Assembly: GCA_001596135.1 (NCBI GenBank)
Contig: CP014773.1
Span: 4,774,001 to 4,838,000, forward strand
Length of the DNA stretch: 64,000 nucleotides
Direction of reading: 5' to 3'
DNA from: Mucilaginibacter sp. PAMC 26640
GTDB lineage: Bacteria; Bacteroidota; Bacteroidia; Sphingobacteriales; Sphingobacteriaceae
Part shown: piece after piece, positions 45,480 through 55,717 of the stretch
Layout: each line of letters begins with the position of its first letter
How positions within the stretch are numbered: the first letter of the stretch is position 1
Notes under the pieces: generated by a model
Told to the model about the DNA's origin: nothing
Seen by the model: only the letters and a program-made list of their open reading frames with translations
The model's database searches: none
Made by a program: the position numbers and the translations under genes

Positions 45480-47240
45480 CTACCATGTACGGTGTTCATC
45501 TGATGGTAGTTGCGGAGCAATGGAACGTAACCATTCAGCAGTTATTTTACTTTCAAAAAGGCGTTTCCAAATGTTAGGATTGTATGATAATTTGGTAAGG
45601 AAATATTCTGTCTCATGTTCCGGTAGATATTTTTCAATCAATTCAAGTGTCCATTTAGTAGAGGTGTTTTCTGCAACATCTATCCAATGAAGGTCATTTT
45701 TAAGTTCATCTATTAAGTAGGCATTCCACTCTACTGCTGTGTTGCCAGAAATTGATTTAAAGCTATAATTGCCCTTGAACCACCATCTATTACGATAACG
45801 CAAAATTAGATGCTCCGTAAATACCACGCCAGTATTTCCTGACAAGGCCTTAAAATTTAACCATTCTTCATTTGCAATAATAAATTGAGGTGTCCATGGG
45901 AAAGTTGTATTCAAACTAAATTGCTCTGCGTTTACCACCAGTTTTGATCTATGAATATCAAACATTTTCATTGTCCATTTAATAGTAGCGTTAGCTGCCA
46001 CTCCTTTCCAATCTAAAATATCATGAAACGCAATTAATTGTTCAGGTGTTAAGAATGTCTGCCTGCAAAAAATATAGAATTGCCACGTTTTTAATGATTG
46101 AACGGTTAGTAGCGTCTCCCTTGTCCACTCAATTTCAGGATAACCAAGTACTGTCCAAAATTCAATTTCAGGTGCTCGTCTAATCAATTCATCTTCAGTC
46201 CACACATAACTAAGGTTAATATAATCCTGGGTTGCCTGCGAGTGATTTGATGGGTTAGGAGTTGGTTGCAGGTCTGCAAATACTTTGTAGATAAAAAATC
46301 GCTCGTTATGGTTACGATTAATATCTGAATACTGAGAATAACGACTTTTCAACTCTTCGTACCTTTTTTGAAGATCTGGAAATTCCAATAATTCATTAAG
46401 AGATAAAAAAATCATTTCATTGCCAGGGAAATGGGTACCTAAGCTGTGGGAAGCTTTAAATAGAGGTTTACTAAACTCTCTAATTAATTCCGCTGTCCAT
46501 ATTGTTTTAGTGGCATATTGAATTTGCGAAAAGTTCACTTTATTTCTATAAGCTACCAATGTAACCGCATCCCATGTATATTGCTTGGCCAACTGGCGTA
46601 AAAGAATTATAGGATATCGCTGACAGAATTCTTTTAAGGAAGCCGCATATTGAGGATATATCAGGGGCTGAGATCTTACCGATTCCTCATATATTTCTTC
46701 TGGAACAATGCCGCATTCGTATGCAGCAACAAGTTCTAAATCCAAATGGTCATTAGCAGCGACTATCTCGGAAGGTGGATTCTGCATTAGATAATCTTGT
46801 ATATCAAATACCGAATTTGCTGACAGAAGCAGGGTGTTAAATGCTTCAAAATAATAGGAAGCCGTTTTCTCGTCTTCTATTTTTATTAAATTTTCTTGGT
46901 TACTAGTTTCCGCAGCGTAGGTCCAATTGTAAGAGCCAGTGAAGACAGCATTGTTATCTATAATGCAAAACTTATTGTGCATTAATCTCTTACCCTTTGA
47001 AAAGTGAAATATTACACCGGAATCGATCAAACGCTGAAAAGCTAAACCACCAGGCCGATTGTTCATACGGTCGTTTATTATCAGCAAAATTACCTGGACG
47101 TCTCGACGGGCTGCCCTTAAAATGCTTGCAAATAACCGCTCGTTATTAAACCAGGCAACAGCTATAACCACTTTTTGGGAAGCAATTTCAAGAGCTGAAA
47201 TCAGTGCAGATTCAATATTATTAAAGTAGGGAGTAAGCAT
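45480..47240 (-). CDS. Phospholipase D-like nuclease with Trp-rich repeats
   Basis: The 586-residue protein has an N-terminal PLD domain (about 1-130) with a single HKD motif, MHNKFCIIDNN (H88, K90, D95), followed by GSYNWT. It therefore probably dimerises, as Nuc-type endonucleases do. From about 200 to 575 it consists of degenerate repeats with recurring W, SGNT and WT(x)ELI elements (such as ISGNTAVEWNAYLI and ENTSTKWTLELIEKY). It follows the type I restriction locus in the same direction, so it may be a defence nuclease with a sensing repeat domain. The 236 bp up to hsdM are non-coding. Confidence 0.75.
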   Translation of the reverse strand: MLTPYFNNIESALISALEIASQKVVIAVAWFNNERLFASILRAARRDVQVILLIINDRMNNRPGGLAFQRLIDSGVIFHFSKGKRLMHNKFCIIDNNAVFTGSYNWTYAAETSNQENLIKIEDEKTASYYFEAFNTLLLSANSVFDIQDYLMQNPPSEIVAANDHLDLELVAAYECGIVPEEIYEESVRSQPLIYPQYAASLKEFCQRYPIILLRQLAKQYTWDAVTLVAYRNKVNFSQIQYATKTIWTAELIREFSKPLFKASHSLGTHFPGNEMIFLSLNELLEFPDLQKRYEELKSRYSQYSDINRNHNERFFIYKVFADLQPTPNPSNHSQATQDYINLSYVWTEDELIRRAPEIEFWTVLGYPEIEWTRETLLTVQSLKTWQFYIFCRQTFLTPEQLIAFHDILDWKGVAANATIKWTMKMFDIHRSKLVVNAEQFSLNTTFPWTPQFIIANEEWLNFKALSGNTGVVFTEHLILRYRNRWWFKGNYSFKSISGNTAVEWNAYLIDELKNDLHWIDVAENTSTKWTLELIEKYLPEHETEYFLTKLSYNPNIWKRLFESKITAEWLRSIAPQLPSDEHRTW

Positions 47241-47476
47241 AAAATTATGATTGACTTGGTTTGCAATTTATTACATAGTAAAACAGTATGGATAAAATGC
47301 TAAATGAGTTATAGCACTTTGATTTATCTATACGGTAGCCGCCAAACTATTTAAAATAATGTCCCCATATTGCAGATACAATTCATGACAAGTGCTAAGT
47401 CTTGTCTGAATGCAATCAATATCTTCCCTTTAATCCAGCCATAATATATAACCAAATTGAAGCATTTATAAATTAG

Positions 47477-48958
47477 TTACCTCAACTGCTTTATTATCGA
47501 CCTAAAATTCTCCAAACCTGCTTCCAAGTTTTCCATAATATCTAACGCTAATACGTCCGGATCAGGCAGGTTGTCCAAATCAGCAAGTGATTTATCTTTT
47601 AGCCAGGTTATATCTAAACTGGTTTTATCCCGGCTTACAATCTCATCATAAGCAAACTTCCTCCAACGGCCTTCCGGGTTAGTTTCTGCATTGAAGGTTT
47701 CTTTACGCGTGTGTCGATTACCCGGTTGATAACAGTTGATGAAGTCTTGCAGATCATCAAGCTTTAACGGGTTCTTTTTAAGCGTGTGGTGAACGTTAGT
47801 ACGATAATCGTAATACCATATCTCTTTTGTCCATGGGTCTTTCGCTGATGGCTTAGCATCAAAGAAAACCACATTTGCCTTTACACCGTTTGCATAAAAT
47901 ATACCCGTAGGCAAACGTAGGATAGTATGTAAATCGGTTGTCTCTAAGATCTTCTTCCGTACTAACTCGCCTGCACCGCCCTCAAACAAAACATTGTCCG
48001 GCAGTACTACTGCTGCCAAACCTGTTGTTTTAAGCATAGTGCGTATATGCTGCACAAAATTAAGCTGCTTGTTACTGGTAGTTGCAAAGAAGTCTTGACG
48101 GTTATAAGTTAAGTCTTCTTTTTCCTGCTCGCCCTCTTCATTAGTAAATGTTTGGCTGCTTTTTTTACCGAATGGTGGATTAGCTAGTACATAATCGTAA
48201 GTAGTGCTACTTTGGGCTATTAGCGAATCCGCTGGCGAAATGTTATTATCGCTGTCGATATCTCCAATGTTGTGTAGAAACAAGTTCATGAGGGCCATTC
48301 TACGGGTACCCGCAACAATCTCGTTTCCAAAAAACGTGTTATATTTCAAAAAGCGCTTTTGTTCTTTATCAAGTTTGTGGTTTTTTTCGTTGGCAATAAA
48401 ATCATATGCCGACAAAAAGAATCCTCCGGTGCCGCATGCAGGGTCAGCAATAGTTTTACCTGGCTCGGGGCGAATACAAGCCACCATAGCACTTATCAAT
48501 GCTCGAGGGGTAAAGTACTGCCCCGCACCACTTTTGGTGTCCTCTGCGTTCTTCTCAAGCAGTCCCTCGTATATGTCGCCTTTAACGTCAGTATCCATCA
48601 TTACCCAGTTTTCACGATGGATCATGTCGATAAGCTTAAACAGCTTCGCTGGATCTTGTATTTTATTTTGGCTTTTAGTAAAAATTTGACCTAAAACACC
48701 TTTTTGCTGGCCTAATTCACGCAGTAAAACGGAGTAATGTAATTCGAGTTCCGCACCTCTCTTTGAGGTTAAGCTCTCCCAACTGAATTCTTTGGGAATT
48801 GGCAATGGGCGGTTATATGGGGGCTTACTGTACTCATCAGCCATTTTTAAAAACAGAAGATAAGTAAGCTGCTCCAGATAATCTCCATAACTAACACCAT
48901 CGTCGCGAAGTGTATTACAAAAGGACCAGACTTTGGATATTATTGCGGATGAGGTCAT
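47477..48958 (-). CDS. hsdM: Type I restriction-modification DNA methyltransferase subunit
   Basis: ATG 48958 gives 493 residues. The longer frame from 49015 adds 19 basic residues not typical of the family. An N-terminal HsdM helical domain contains DGVSYGDYLEQLTYLLFLKMADE. The AdoMet-binding motif is DPACGTGGF (near 172) and the catalytic motif is NPPF (near 260) in YDYVLANPPFGKK, indicating an N6-adenine methyltransferase. It acts with HsdS to protect host DNA. In the operon it is unusually separated from hsdS by the ATPase-HNH pair. Confidence 0.95.
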   Translation of the reverse strand: MTSSAIISKVWSFCNTLRDDGVSYGDYLEQLTYLLFLKMADEYSKPPYNRPLPIPKEFSWESLTSKRGAELELHYSVLLRELGQQKGVLGQIFTKSQNKIQDPAKLFKLIDMIHRENWVMMDTDVKGDIYEGLLEKNAEDTKSGAGQYFTPRALISAMVACIRPEPGKTIADPACGTGGFFLSAYDFIANEKNHKLDKEQKRFLKYNTFFGNEIVAGTRRMALMNLFLHNIGDIDSDNNISPADSLIAQSSTTYDYVLANPPFGKKSSQTFTNEEGEQEKEDLTYNRQDFFATTSNKQLNFVQHIRTMLKTTGLAAVVLPDNVLFEGGAGELVRKKILETTDLHTILRLPTGIFYANGVKANVVFFDAKPSAKDPWTKEIWYYDYRTNVHHTLKKNPLKLDDLQDFINCYQPGNRHTRKETFNAETNPEGRWRKFAYDEIVSRDKTSLDITWLKDKSLADLDNLPDPDVLALDIMENLEAGLENFRSIIKQLR

Positions 48959-49055
48959 AAAGAATTTAAAAAATGCTGTGAGTTTGCTAGTATGTCTATA
49001 GATATTGATTGCCAATAATTAATTCCATATCGCCGCTTCAAATCTGATGACTTTG

Positions 49056-49790
49056 TTAGTAAAAGAGTTTGATATACATAGGATTTATTGTCCCCGTAAG
49101 TATGCGTTTTACAGCTTTAATATCGGTCTTAATGTCAGAGACTAATTTGGGAATACCATAAGAGTACAATTGACATAAATTAAGTTTTGTAAAATGCGAG
49201 TTCATTACACTAAAAAGATCGGTGTTTATTAAAGCACCATTGTTATTTATAGAAAAAGTGATCACTGGATTTACTCCTGAAAATTGTAGGTTACAAAATA
49301 AAAATCTAACATTGGGAATAATATCGTTGTATAAATGAATAAATAATCTATTATTATCTTGCCGCCAAAATCTATTTTTTATAGCATTGCAATTAGAGCA
49401 GCAAGGGAATAAATTTTTGGCTAAAACTCCGAACTCCGAATATTCTTCAATAGGAATATAATGATCTATTGTGGATGTCAAAAAATACAAACAATAAGCA
49501 CAGGTTGTTTGAAAGTCAACGCTTTGTGCATTGTAAATTCGTTTCATTAAATCATCCCTTGCTTTGGTTTTTATATCATAACAACCTTTTAAGGCATCCG
49601 AGTCGGGTGTTACATAAGTCGATGTAGGTAAATTAACTACATTGTTGAAATTAGTTAAGTAGTCATTAAAGTCAATATTTATTCTCTGCCTTAGATTTAC
49701 CAATCTTGTTTTTGTTGGTTCATGCTTAGAGTTAACAATTAAATCAAATTCATTAATTTCAGTACAATTAATGTAGTTAAGATTTTTCAT
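49056..49790 (-). CDS. HNH endonuclease, PtuB-like
   Basis: ATG 49790 gives 244 residues. The HNH fold is clear: CAYC (C97, C100), DHYIPIEEY with the catalytic DH (109-110), then KNLFPCCSNCNAIKNRFW, which has the metal Cys pair, the Asn and the Lys. The gene overlaps the upstream ATPase gene by 14 bp, so both are made together. An ABC-type ATPase coupled to an HNH nuclease is the organisation of Septu defence (PtuA-PtuB) and of retron-associated pairs. No reverse transcriptase lies nearby. Confidence 0.75.
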   Translation of the reverse strand: MKNLNYINCTEINEFDLIVNSKHEPTKTRLVNLRQRINIDFNDYLTNFNNVVNLPTSTYVTPDSDALKGCYDIKTKARDDLMKRIYNAQSVDFQTTCAYCLYFLTSTIDHYIPIEEYSEFGVLAKNLFPCCSNCNAIKNRFWRQDNNRLFIHLYNDIIPNVRFLFCNLQFSGVNPVITFSINNNGALINTDLFSVMNSHFTKLNLCQLYSYGIPKLVSDIKTDIKAVKRILTGTINPMYIKLFY

Positions 49791-51234
49791 TTCTGTTAAT
49801 TTGAACAAGTGCGGCTAAGTACAATTGAGCGTTAAAACTTAATTTGTCATCGAAAAAATAATTAATGGCTTCTAAAGAATCAAAACCTTCATTTACCATT
49901 TTTTCGAGATAAATTTTGTAAAGTTCTTTAACATCTACGGTTCCAAAAGCTATACTAGTTATTTCAGAAATATTTTCACCAAAGCTCTCCATTGCAAGTC
50001 TCTTAATAATAGGTAAATTACCATGCCGTTCAAATACTGATATATACTTAGATGGAACATCTTGAATAATTATTGGAGAATGTGTTGAAATGATTGCATA
50101 TGACTCATACATGGACAATATATTATAAAACCCATTCATTAGTTGCGCTATAGCACTTGGATGCAAGTGGGTTTCGGGCTCATCAAAAAGAATTAGGGTC
50201 TTGTCTTGGATCGTTGCAATAAGTTCTGTTAAAATAAAAAGTAAAATACTTTGACCGGAGCTTAATCGTTTGGCCTTTTCATAAGATATACTACTGACCC
50301 ATTCCTTATTCAGGTCATTTGCTGTTGATAAACCTAAGTCCTTTAATGGTATGATCTCGTTAATTATTTCATACCATTGATCATCCCGATTATCGTCGAT
50401 AATAGCAAATAAGGCTGCTCGCAATTTTTGCCCTAACTTTTCGTCGCTTACAATATCTTCCTCACCTGCTCGTAATCCAATATATCTATAATTAAATACT
50501 GTTGAATTGGGCGGCTTAGGAAAGTCGTCAAATAAACTATAAGAGATAGCTATTACTTTACTAAATAGCGGGTAGTGTGGCAGAAAGCCTTGCTTATTTT
50601 TTACCCCACTGATTGATTTTACCATTCCTCCTAAATAGGACGTTTTACCCGTACCGTTTTTTCCTATTAAAACATTAATTCGGTATGGCAAGTGTTCAGT
50701 TTTGTTGAAATTAAAATTAACTTTATGTTTATCTGATGCACCTTCCAACTGGACCTCATAACTAAATTCAATATCGTCGGTGATTGTACGTAAATCGTAT
50801 AAAAGCAAATTTTTAGCCTCTTTGAAAGCAATTTCTGCGGAACCAAATCTAAGAAGCGCAGTCTGAAACCCTTCAATTCCTTCAAAGGTTTTAGCAATAT
50901 CATCATCAAATGCGACATCATTTAATGCTTCAAGGACCTCTTCAAAATTTGAAGGACAATATTTTTTTATGTTTTCATAATATTCCATCGACTGTCCTAA
51001 TGAACAATAGTTAGGTGGCAACTTGTCAAATTGCTTTGGTAATACAGTCTCTTTTGTGCTATCGTCCAAAATCTTAATTGTCCCCAAGTGAAGATAATTG
51101 GTTTGAGCTGAATGAAGATATACGTTAAATGAAACCTTGTGATGGTAATCGTCCCAATTATCCTTAGTCAACTGAATAGAGGGAAATCTAACATTATTTG
51201 TTTCTGTAAAAAACGTCATTTGAACTTTCTTCAT
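49777..51234 (-). CDS. ABC/SMC-like ATPase, PtuA-like
   Basis: The 485-residue ATPase has Walker A GKNGTGKT (191-198), an ABC-type signature LSSGQS (324-329), Walker B TLILFDEPETHLHP (346-359) and H-loop STHSP (His 385). There is no OLD/Toprim nuclease domain at the C-terminus. The first ~150 residues are poorly conserved. Overlap with the HNH gene defines a two-gene defence module comparable to Septu. It starts 175 bp after hsdS and points the same way. Confidence 0.78.
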   Translation of the reverse strand: MKKVQMTFFTETNNVRFPSIQLTKDNWDDYHHKVSFNVYLHSAQTNYLHLGTIKILDDSTKETVLPKQFDKLPPNYCSLGQSMEYYENIKKYCPSNFEEVLEALNDVAFDDDIAKTFEGIEGFQTALLRFGSAEIAFKEAKNLLLYDLRTITDDIEFSYEVQLEGASDKHKVNFNFNKTEHLPYRINVLIGKNGTGKTSYLGGMVKSISGVKNKQGFLPHYPLFSKVIAISYSLFDDFPKPPNSTVFNYRYIGLRAGEEDIVSDEKLGQKLRAALFAIIDDNRDDQWYEIINEIIPLKDLGLSTANDLNKEWVSSISYEKAKRLSSGQSILLFILTELIATIQDKTLILFDEPETHLHPSAIAQLMNGFYNILSMYESYAIISTHSPIIIQDVPSKYISVFERHGNLPIIKRLAMESFGENISEITSIAFGTVDVKELYKIYLEKMVNEGFDSLEAINYFFDDKLSFNAQLYLAALVQINRNEKS

Positions 51235-51409
51235 GACTTACAAATTGTAAAATTCTGATAACAAACGATTAAACATCTTTTGTTCTTTAAGATTAACTTG
51301 ATTGTTGTAATAAAAGCTTATTTGCAGTCGCCCCTAAAAGCCTCTAAATATTGAACAATAATTTATAATAAGTAGTCCCCAGATCTTAGGAAAAAATCGG
51401 CTCCTTTAT

Positions 51410-52618
51410 CTATATCAACTTACCTTCAAAAGCTTTTTTCAAAACACTTTGTCTTAATGCCTCGGCTTGTTGTAGGCTTTTAGTTATGGTTTCTTCTATT
51501 TTATCGCACACGCTAAGGCGGCTTTCAATTTCTTGAACCACCCGTATTTGCTCATCAAGCAATGGTAACGTTATTGGGTAGGTTTTTAGCTTAGTCCCAT
51601 TTATATTTGACTGGTTAACACCAAAACTTCTTACTGAATTCCCATAACTCTTTGCAGCATGAGTATTTAAGAAGTATGTTAGATAGTCTGCATTTATCAA
51701 AGAATCAATTCTATTAATTCGAATTAAATAACCCGCAAATATGGCCGGGCGGTCACCTTTATATATTGCCGTTTTACCAACAAGTTCAGCACTATTGGTT
51801 CTGTTAAATAGAACATCATCCTTTTTAAGCAAATATTTACTTATCTCTTTCTCATCATCAGTGTATACTAAGTCACCCCAATCGAATTTGCCGCTTTGAA
51901 TATTGCCCATTCTTAATACGGGTACACTGCCAGCATTTTTTGATTTTATAGCAGAACCGTATTCAACACTTGTACAGATTTCGTTTATCGTTGTTTTCAT
52001 CCAACTTTTCGGCAAATTTCCATTTTCAATATTTTCATTAGTCAATTTACCCTCAAAAGCCCATTTTAAAACCGCTTGCCTATAAACTTTAAGTTGCTGT
52101 TGTGCGGTTTGTAAGTTTTCAATGCCTTTATCCAGTTCACTAAAGAGCTCCTCTATTTTTTCAACGATACGATATTGCTCTGCTATTGGAGGAAGTGAAA
52201 ATTCATAATTCCAAACCAGGTTCGGATCAACATGGGGGATACCTACACCTTTTGCTCTGGTATTTATCTCAATGTATTTAGATTGAAGAAAATAGTAGGC
52301 ATATTTTTCAAAAACCTCTTTTGGAAAGCTTAATTTTACGAGTGTGCTTCCAATAGCACCCTTTATCGCTCTTCCAACGTAGCCAGAACGTGATCCATCC
52401 CATACCATTAAAAAATCATCTTCTTCACAAAGTACACATCCTTGACCATCTGTGTATTCATCAATAATATTCTTTTCGAAGGCTTTAATGTTTACATATG
52501 GTATATTAAACTCAGGAGTTTGCTCCGTCGAAACAAATTTTGGTTTCTTCCCCTTTTTTGATTTAACAAAATCAGCAAGCTTCGTGACTCTCCAACCTTC
52601 CGGCAATTTTATATTCAT
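51410..52618 (-). CDS. hsdS: Type I restriction specificity subunit
   Basis: The 402-residue subunit has two target-recognition domains. The first opens LPEGWRVTKLADFVK, and its helical spacer is IVEKIEELFSELDKGIENL with QLKVYRQAVLKWAFEGKL. The second half repeats the layout, with LPLLDEQIRVVQEIESRL and ALRQSVLKKAFEGKLI. It dictates the bipartite DNA target for HsdM and HsdR; the target itself cannot be predicted. It starts 1 bp after the hsdR stop. Confidence 0.94.
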   Translation of the reverse strand: MNIKLPEGWRVTKLADFVKSKKGKKPKFVSTEQTPEFNIPYVNIKAFEKNIIDEYTDGQGCVLCEEDDFLMVWDGSRSGYVGRAIKGAIGSTLVKLSFPKEVFEKYAYYFLQSKYIEINTRAKGVGIPHVDPNLVWNYEFSLPPIAEQYRIVEKIEELFSELDKGIENLQTAQQQLKVYRQAVLKWAFEGKLTNENIENGNLPKSWMKTTINEICTSVEYGSAIKSKNAGSVPVLRMGNIQSGKFDWGDLVYTDDEKEISKYLLKKDDVLFNRTNSAELVGKTAIYKGDRPAIFAGYLIRINRIDSLINADYLTYFLNTHAAKSYGNSVRSFGVNQSNINGTKLKTYPITLPLLDEQIRVVQEIESRLSVCDKIEETITKSLQQAEALRQSVLKKAFEGKLI

Positions 52619-52619
52619 C

Positions 52620-55415
52620 TTACGCTGCCAATACTTCGTTTAACTCATTAATTATTTCACCAGTACTATCACCAAACAATTGCCACATTTTGCCTAAGCC
52701 ACCTTGTTTGTTAAACGGATCGAGCTCAAAATCATCCTGCTCTACATGAAAGCTAGAGGCAATGTAATCTTTAATCATACGCAACCACTGCATTTGCTCT
52801 TCGTTAAATTTCAATGTACCAGCTTGTTTAGTAAATACCCATTGCTGAAAGTTCAGATCAACCGTTTTATCGTAAATAGTTAAGCTTCCATCAATGCCGC
52901 TAATCCTGCGAATCAGCGAAACCAAAGCTATTAATTCGTTTTTGGGTTGGTCATTTACCTTTTCTAACTGGGCATATGCTCGCCATATACTTAACGGTGC
53001 GAATAGTGGTTTACTTGTCTTAATAGTCTCCGCAAGGTCTTTAATCATCTTATAAGTCAACTCACGCCTATGGTAGGGTTGCCCGTAAAATATTTGAAGT
53101 GCGATTATCTCTGTCTTGTTATCTTCAATCCAGATCTTAAAGTCCTGTACTAAACCTTCAGCTATCACCACATTATCCTTAACCCAACCTATATTTACTA
53201 ACTCATCAGGGTTAACATGGTCAATCACCTGGTCGTACTGCTTACGTATATCTATTACAAAGTTACGCAGCTCAAAACTATCAAATATCTGCGTAGCTTG
53301 TTCTATTAGCTTCTCGTGTTGTTCCTTAAATAGTATCTCTTTGTCAGAAGGCGCGGCACCAGGCGTTTGCTCATCAATACTCATGCGTATATTTTCAAGC
53401 GTGTCGGGATCGTATGCGTTCAATAACTGTTTAACTACATGGTTTATGCTTTGCCCTTGTGCTTTCTCCGCGAAAGCCATCTTTTCCTTTTCATTGATCA
53501 GCTTATCCAAACGGATCAACCTGTTTGCAAGTGTAGTGAGCATGTCCTCAGCGGTATTACCAATGTGTACACTTTCTATAACTTCCTTTAAAGACAAGCC
53601 CGGCTTTTTTTCCAATGGGCGGCTATCCGTCTTTTGGCTTTTCTCTACACCAATAGCATCTATAATTACAAAATGATCCTTTGTGTATTTGGCACCAGGT
53701 GTACCTGTAGCTTTTAATTCTTCCAGGCTACAGGTACGTGTACCGCGGCCTTTCATTTGTTCGTAATAGCTACGGCTTTTTACATCCCGCATAAATAATA
53801 ACACCTCAAGCGGGCGTATATCTGTACCTGTAGCAATCATGTCAACTGTTACCGCCACACGAGGATAATAACTATTCCTAAACTGCTGTAAAATACTTTT
53901 GGGATCTTCCTCACTTCGATAGGTAATCTTTTTGCAAAACTTATTCTCCTCGGCAAATTCTTCACGCACTATATTGATAATGTCGTCTGCATGGCTGTCG
54001 CTCTTCGCAAAAATGAGCATTTTAGGCACTTCAAAACTTTCTGGTGTAGTATTAGTGGGCTCAATCTTCCGGTCAGGAAACATTACTGGCAACTGTTCTC
54101 TAACTGCTTGAATAATCATGCGCAGCTGGTTGGGATTAACTACCTTATCATCCAATTGCCTGCCGTTATATTCTACCTCCTCATCTAAGGTGTTCCAAAA
54201 CTGTTTACGGGTGAGCTTTTCACGCTTCCCTATATATTCACCCAATTCAATTTTTGAACCTTGCTGAGTGATTTTAGTTACAATCTCAAAAACATTGTAT
54301 GGCACCAGTACACCATCTTCGACAGCTTTTTGATAGCCATAATCACAAACCAGGTTTTGATTAAAATAACCAAAAGTGCGGTTATCTGGGGTAGCTGTTA
54401 AGCCAATTTGAAATGCATCGAAGTAATCTAAAACTTGCTTCCAAAGATTGTAAATGCTGCGGTGGCATTCGTCGATTACAATGAAGTCAAAGAACTCCAT
54501 TGGAGTTTTCTGACTATATATAACGGGTAAAGGCTCTTTGTTAACTAGTCTTTTCTCGTTGGGGTTTTCTTCTTCATCCCTCTCATCCAATTCCGTCCCT
54601 TTCAGGATTGAATACAGCCGCTGTATCGTACTTATGTAAACCTGGCTATCATTGGGTACAAAAGAACTTGTTAGGCGGGATACGCCGTATAATTCAGGAA
54701 ACAAGCGGTTGTCATCTTGCGGTTCATATCTTTTAAATTCCTGCTCAGCTTGTTCTCCTAAGTTTTTGGTATCAACCACGAATAATATTCGTTTCGCTTT
54801 TGCAAATTTTAATAAACGATATATAAATGATATTGCTGTAAATGTTTTACCGGAACCAGTAGCCATCTGTATTAAAGCTTTTGGTCGGTTATCGCGAAAG
54901 GATTTTTCGATGTTAGTTATTGCAGTTACCTGGCAGTCACGTAACCCGGCTGTTTCTAATAATGGATTATCATGTAGTCTTGCCCTGAGTGTTTTAGTCT
55001 CTTTCAGCCATTGCTGAAACGTCTCTGGCCTGTGGAAAGTAAATACTGGCCGTGAGCGTGGTTTAGGATCACGATAGTCTGTGAAGCGGGTTATCTCGCC
55101 GGTGCTTTCATAAACAAAAGGCAGCGGATCGTTATTGAGATATTTTAGTTTCGATTTGGCGTATTCGGTGGATTGTTCTTCAACAACGGTGAGCTTTAGC
55201 CCCTCGTCTTCACGCTTGGCTTCTATAACACCGACAGGCTTTTTATCTATAAATAAAATGTAATCGGCAGGCCCGGTTTCGGTTTGATATTCCCTAACTG
55301 CAACTCCAACCCCGGCACTTAGGTTAATTTGTTTTTTATTCTGTATTAACCAACCGCAAAGTAATAATTGCTTGTCAATTTCATCTCTTGCGATTTGTTC
55401 AGGGTTTTGGTTCAC
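52620..55415 (-). CDS. hsdR: Type I restriction endonuclease subunit
   Basis: The 931-residue motor nuclease has an N-terminal PD-(D/E)xK domain (D51, then E65-x-K67 in VGVIEAK). Its helicase core has Walker A MATGSGKTF (near 184-192), DECHRS (315-320) and RDVKSRSYYEQMKGRGTR (motif VI). A C-terminal helical region contacts HsdM. It translocates DNA and cuts unmodified molecules. It is the first gene of the minus-strand defence operon. Confidence 0.95.
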   Translation of the reverse strand: MNQNPEQIARDEIDKQLLLCGWLIQNKKQINLSAGVGVAVREYQTETGPADYILFIDKKPVGVIEAKREDEGLKLTVVEEQSTEYAKSKLKYLNNDPLPFVYESTGEITRFTDYRDPKPRSRPVFTFHRPETFQQWLKETKTLRARLHDNPLLETAGLRDCQVTAITNIEKSFRDNRPKALIQMATGSGKTFTAISFIYRLLKFAKAKRILFVVDTKNLGEQAEQEFKRYEPQDDNRLFPELYGVSRLTSSFVPNDSQVYISTIQRLYSILKGTELDERDEEENPNEKRLVNKEPLPVIYSQKTPMEFFDFIVIDECHRSIYNLWKQVLDYFDAFQIGLTATPDNRTFGYFNQNLVCDYGYQKAVEDGVLVPYNVFEIVTKITQQGSKIELGEYIGKREKLTRKQFWNTLDEEVEYNGRQLDDKVVNPNQLRMIIQAVREQLPVMFPDRKIEPTNTTPESFEVPKMLIFAKSDSHADDIINIVREEFAEENKFCKKITYRSEEDPKSILQQFRNSYYPRVAVTVDMIATGTDIRPLEVLLFMRDVKSRSYYEQMKGRGTRTCSLEELKATGTPGAKYTKDHFVIIDAIGVEKSQKTDSRPLEKKPGLSLKEVIESVHIGNTAEDMLTTLANRLIRLDKLINEKEKMAFAEKAQGQSINHVVKQLLNAYDPDTLENIRMSIDEQTPGAAPSDKEILFKEQHEKLIEQATQIFDSFELRNFVIDIRKQYDQVIDHVNPDELVNIGWVKDNVVIAEGLVQDFKIWIEDNKTEIIALQIFYGQPYHRRELTYKMIKDLAETIKTSKPLFAPLSIWRAYAQLEKVNDQPKNELIALVSLIRRISGIDGSLTIYDKTVDLNFQQWVFTKQAGTLKFNEEQMQWLRMIKDYIASSFHVEQDDFELDPFNKQGGLGKMWQLFGDSTGEIINELNEVLAA

Positions 55416-55717
55416 TTATAGATTTATGGTTCGCTAAATATAGTATTTCTTTGTGACGAAATATTACCTATTTTTACCCTTGATGCTAGGCATCGCAAAA
55501 TATTTATTGTATTAGCGTTAAAGCTAAGTTCAGGCGAACGAAAACTGGTAATTTTTAAAATAGCCCTGGAACGAAGTGTAAGCGCTCACGCATGCGTGGG
55601 CTATTTGCTTTGTTGTGGGCTATAGGTATACCAGTACCTCGTTCTCCGAACAGCTTATAGTTCCACGCTAATTTTTTGGTACCCTTCGATTGGAACTACG
55701 GAGAATAAAATATCTCA
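55416..55717. other. Divergent intergenic region with nested inverted repeats
   Basis: AAATAGCCC (55558-55566) and GGGCTATTT (55598-55606) are perfect arms enclosing a 31-nt segment with a CACGCATGCGTG palindrome (55587-55598). A further copy of GTGGGCTAT follows near 55615. The structure lies upstream of hsdR and of a plus-strand gene. It could be a transcribed hairpin or a boundary of the defence locus. No small gene was seen. Confidence 0.5.

Noticed and set aside
49056..51234. Retron associated with the ATPase-HNH pair
   Set aside because: No reverse transcriptase or msr/msd-like repeat is adjacent; the flanks are hsdS and hsdM.
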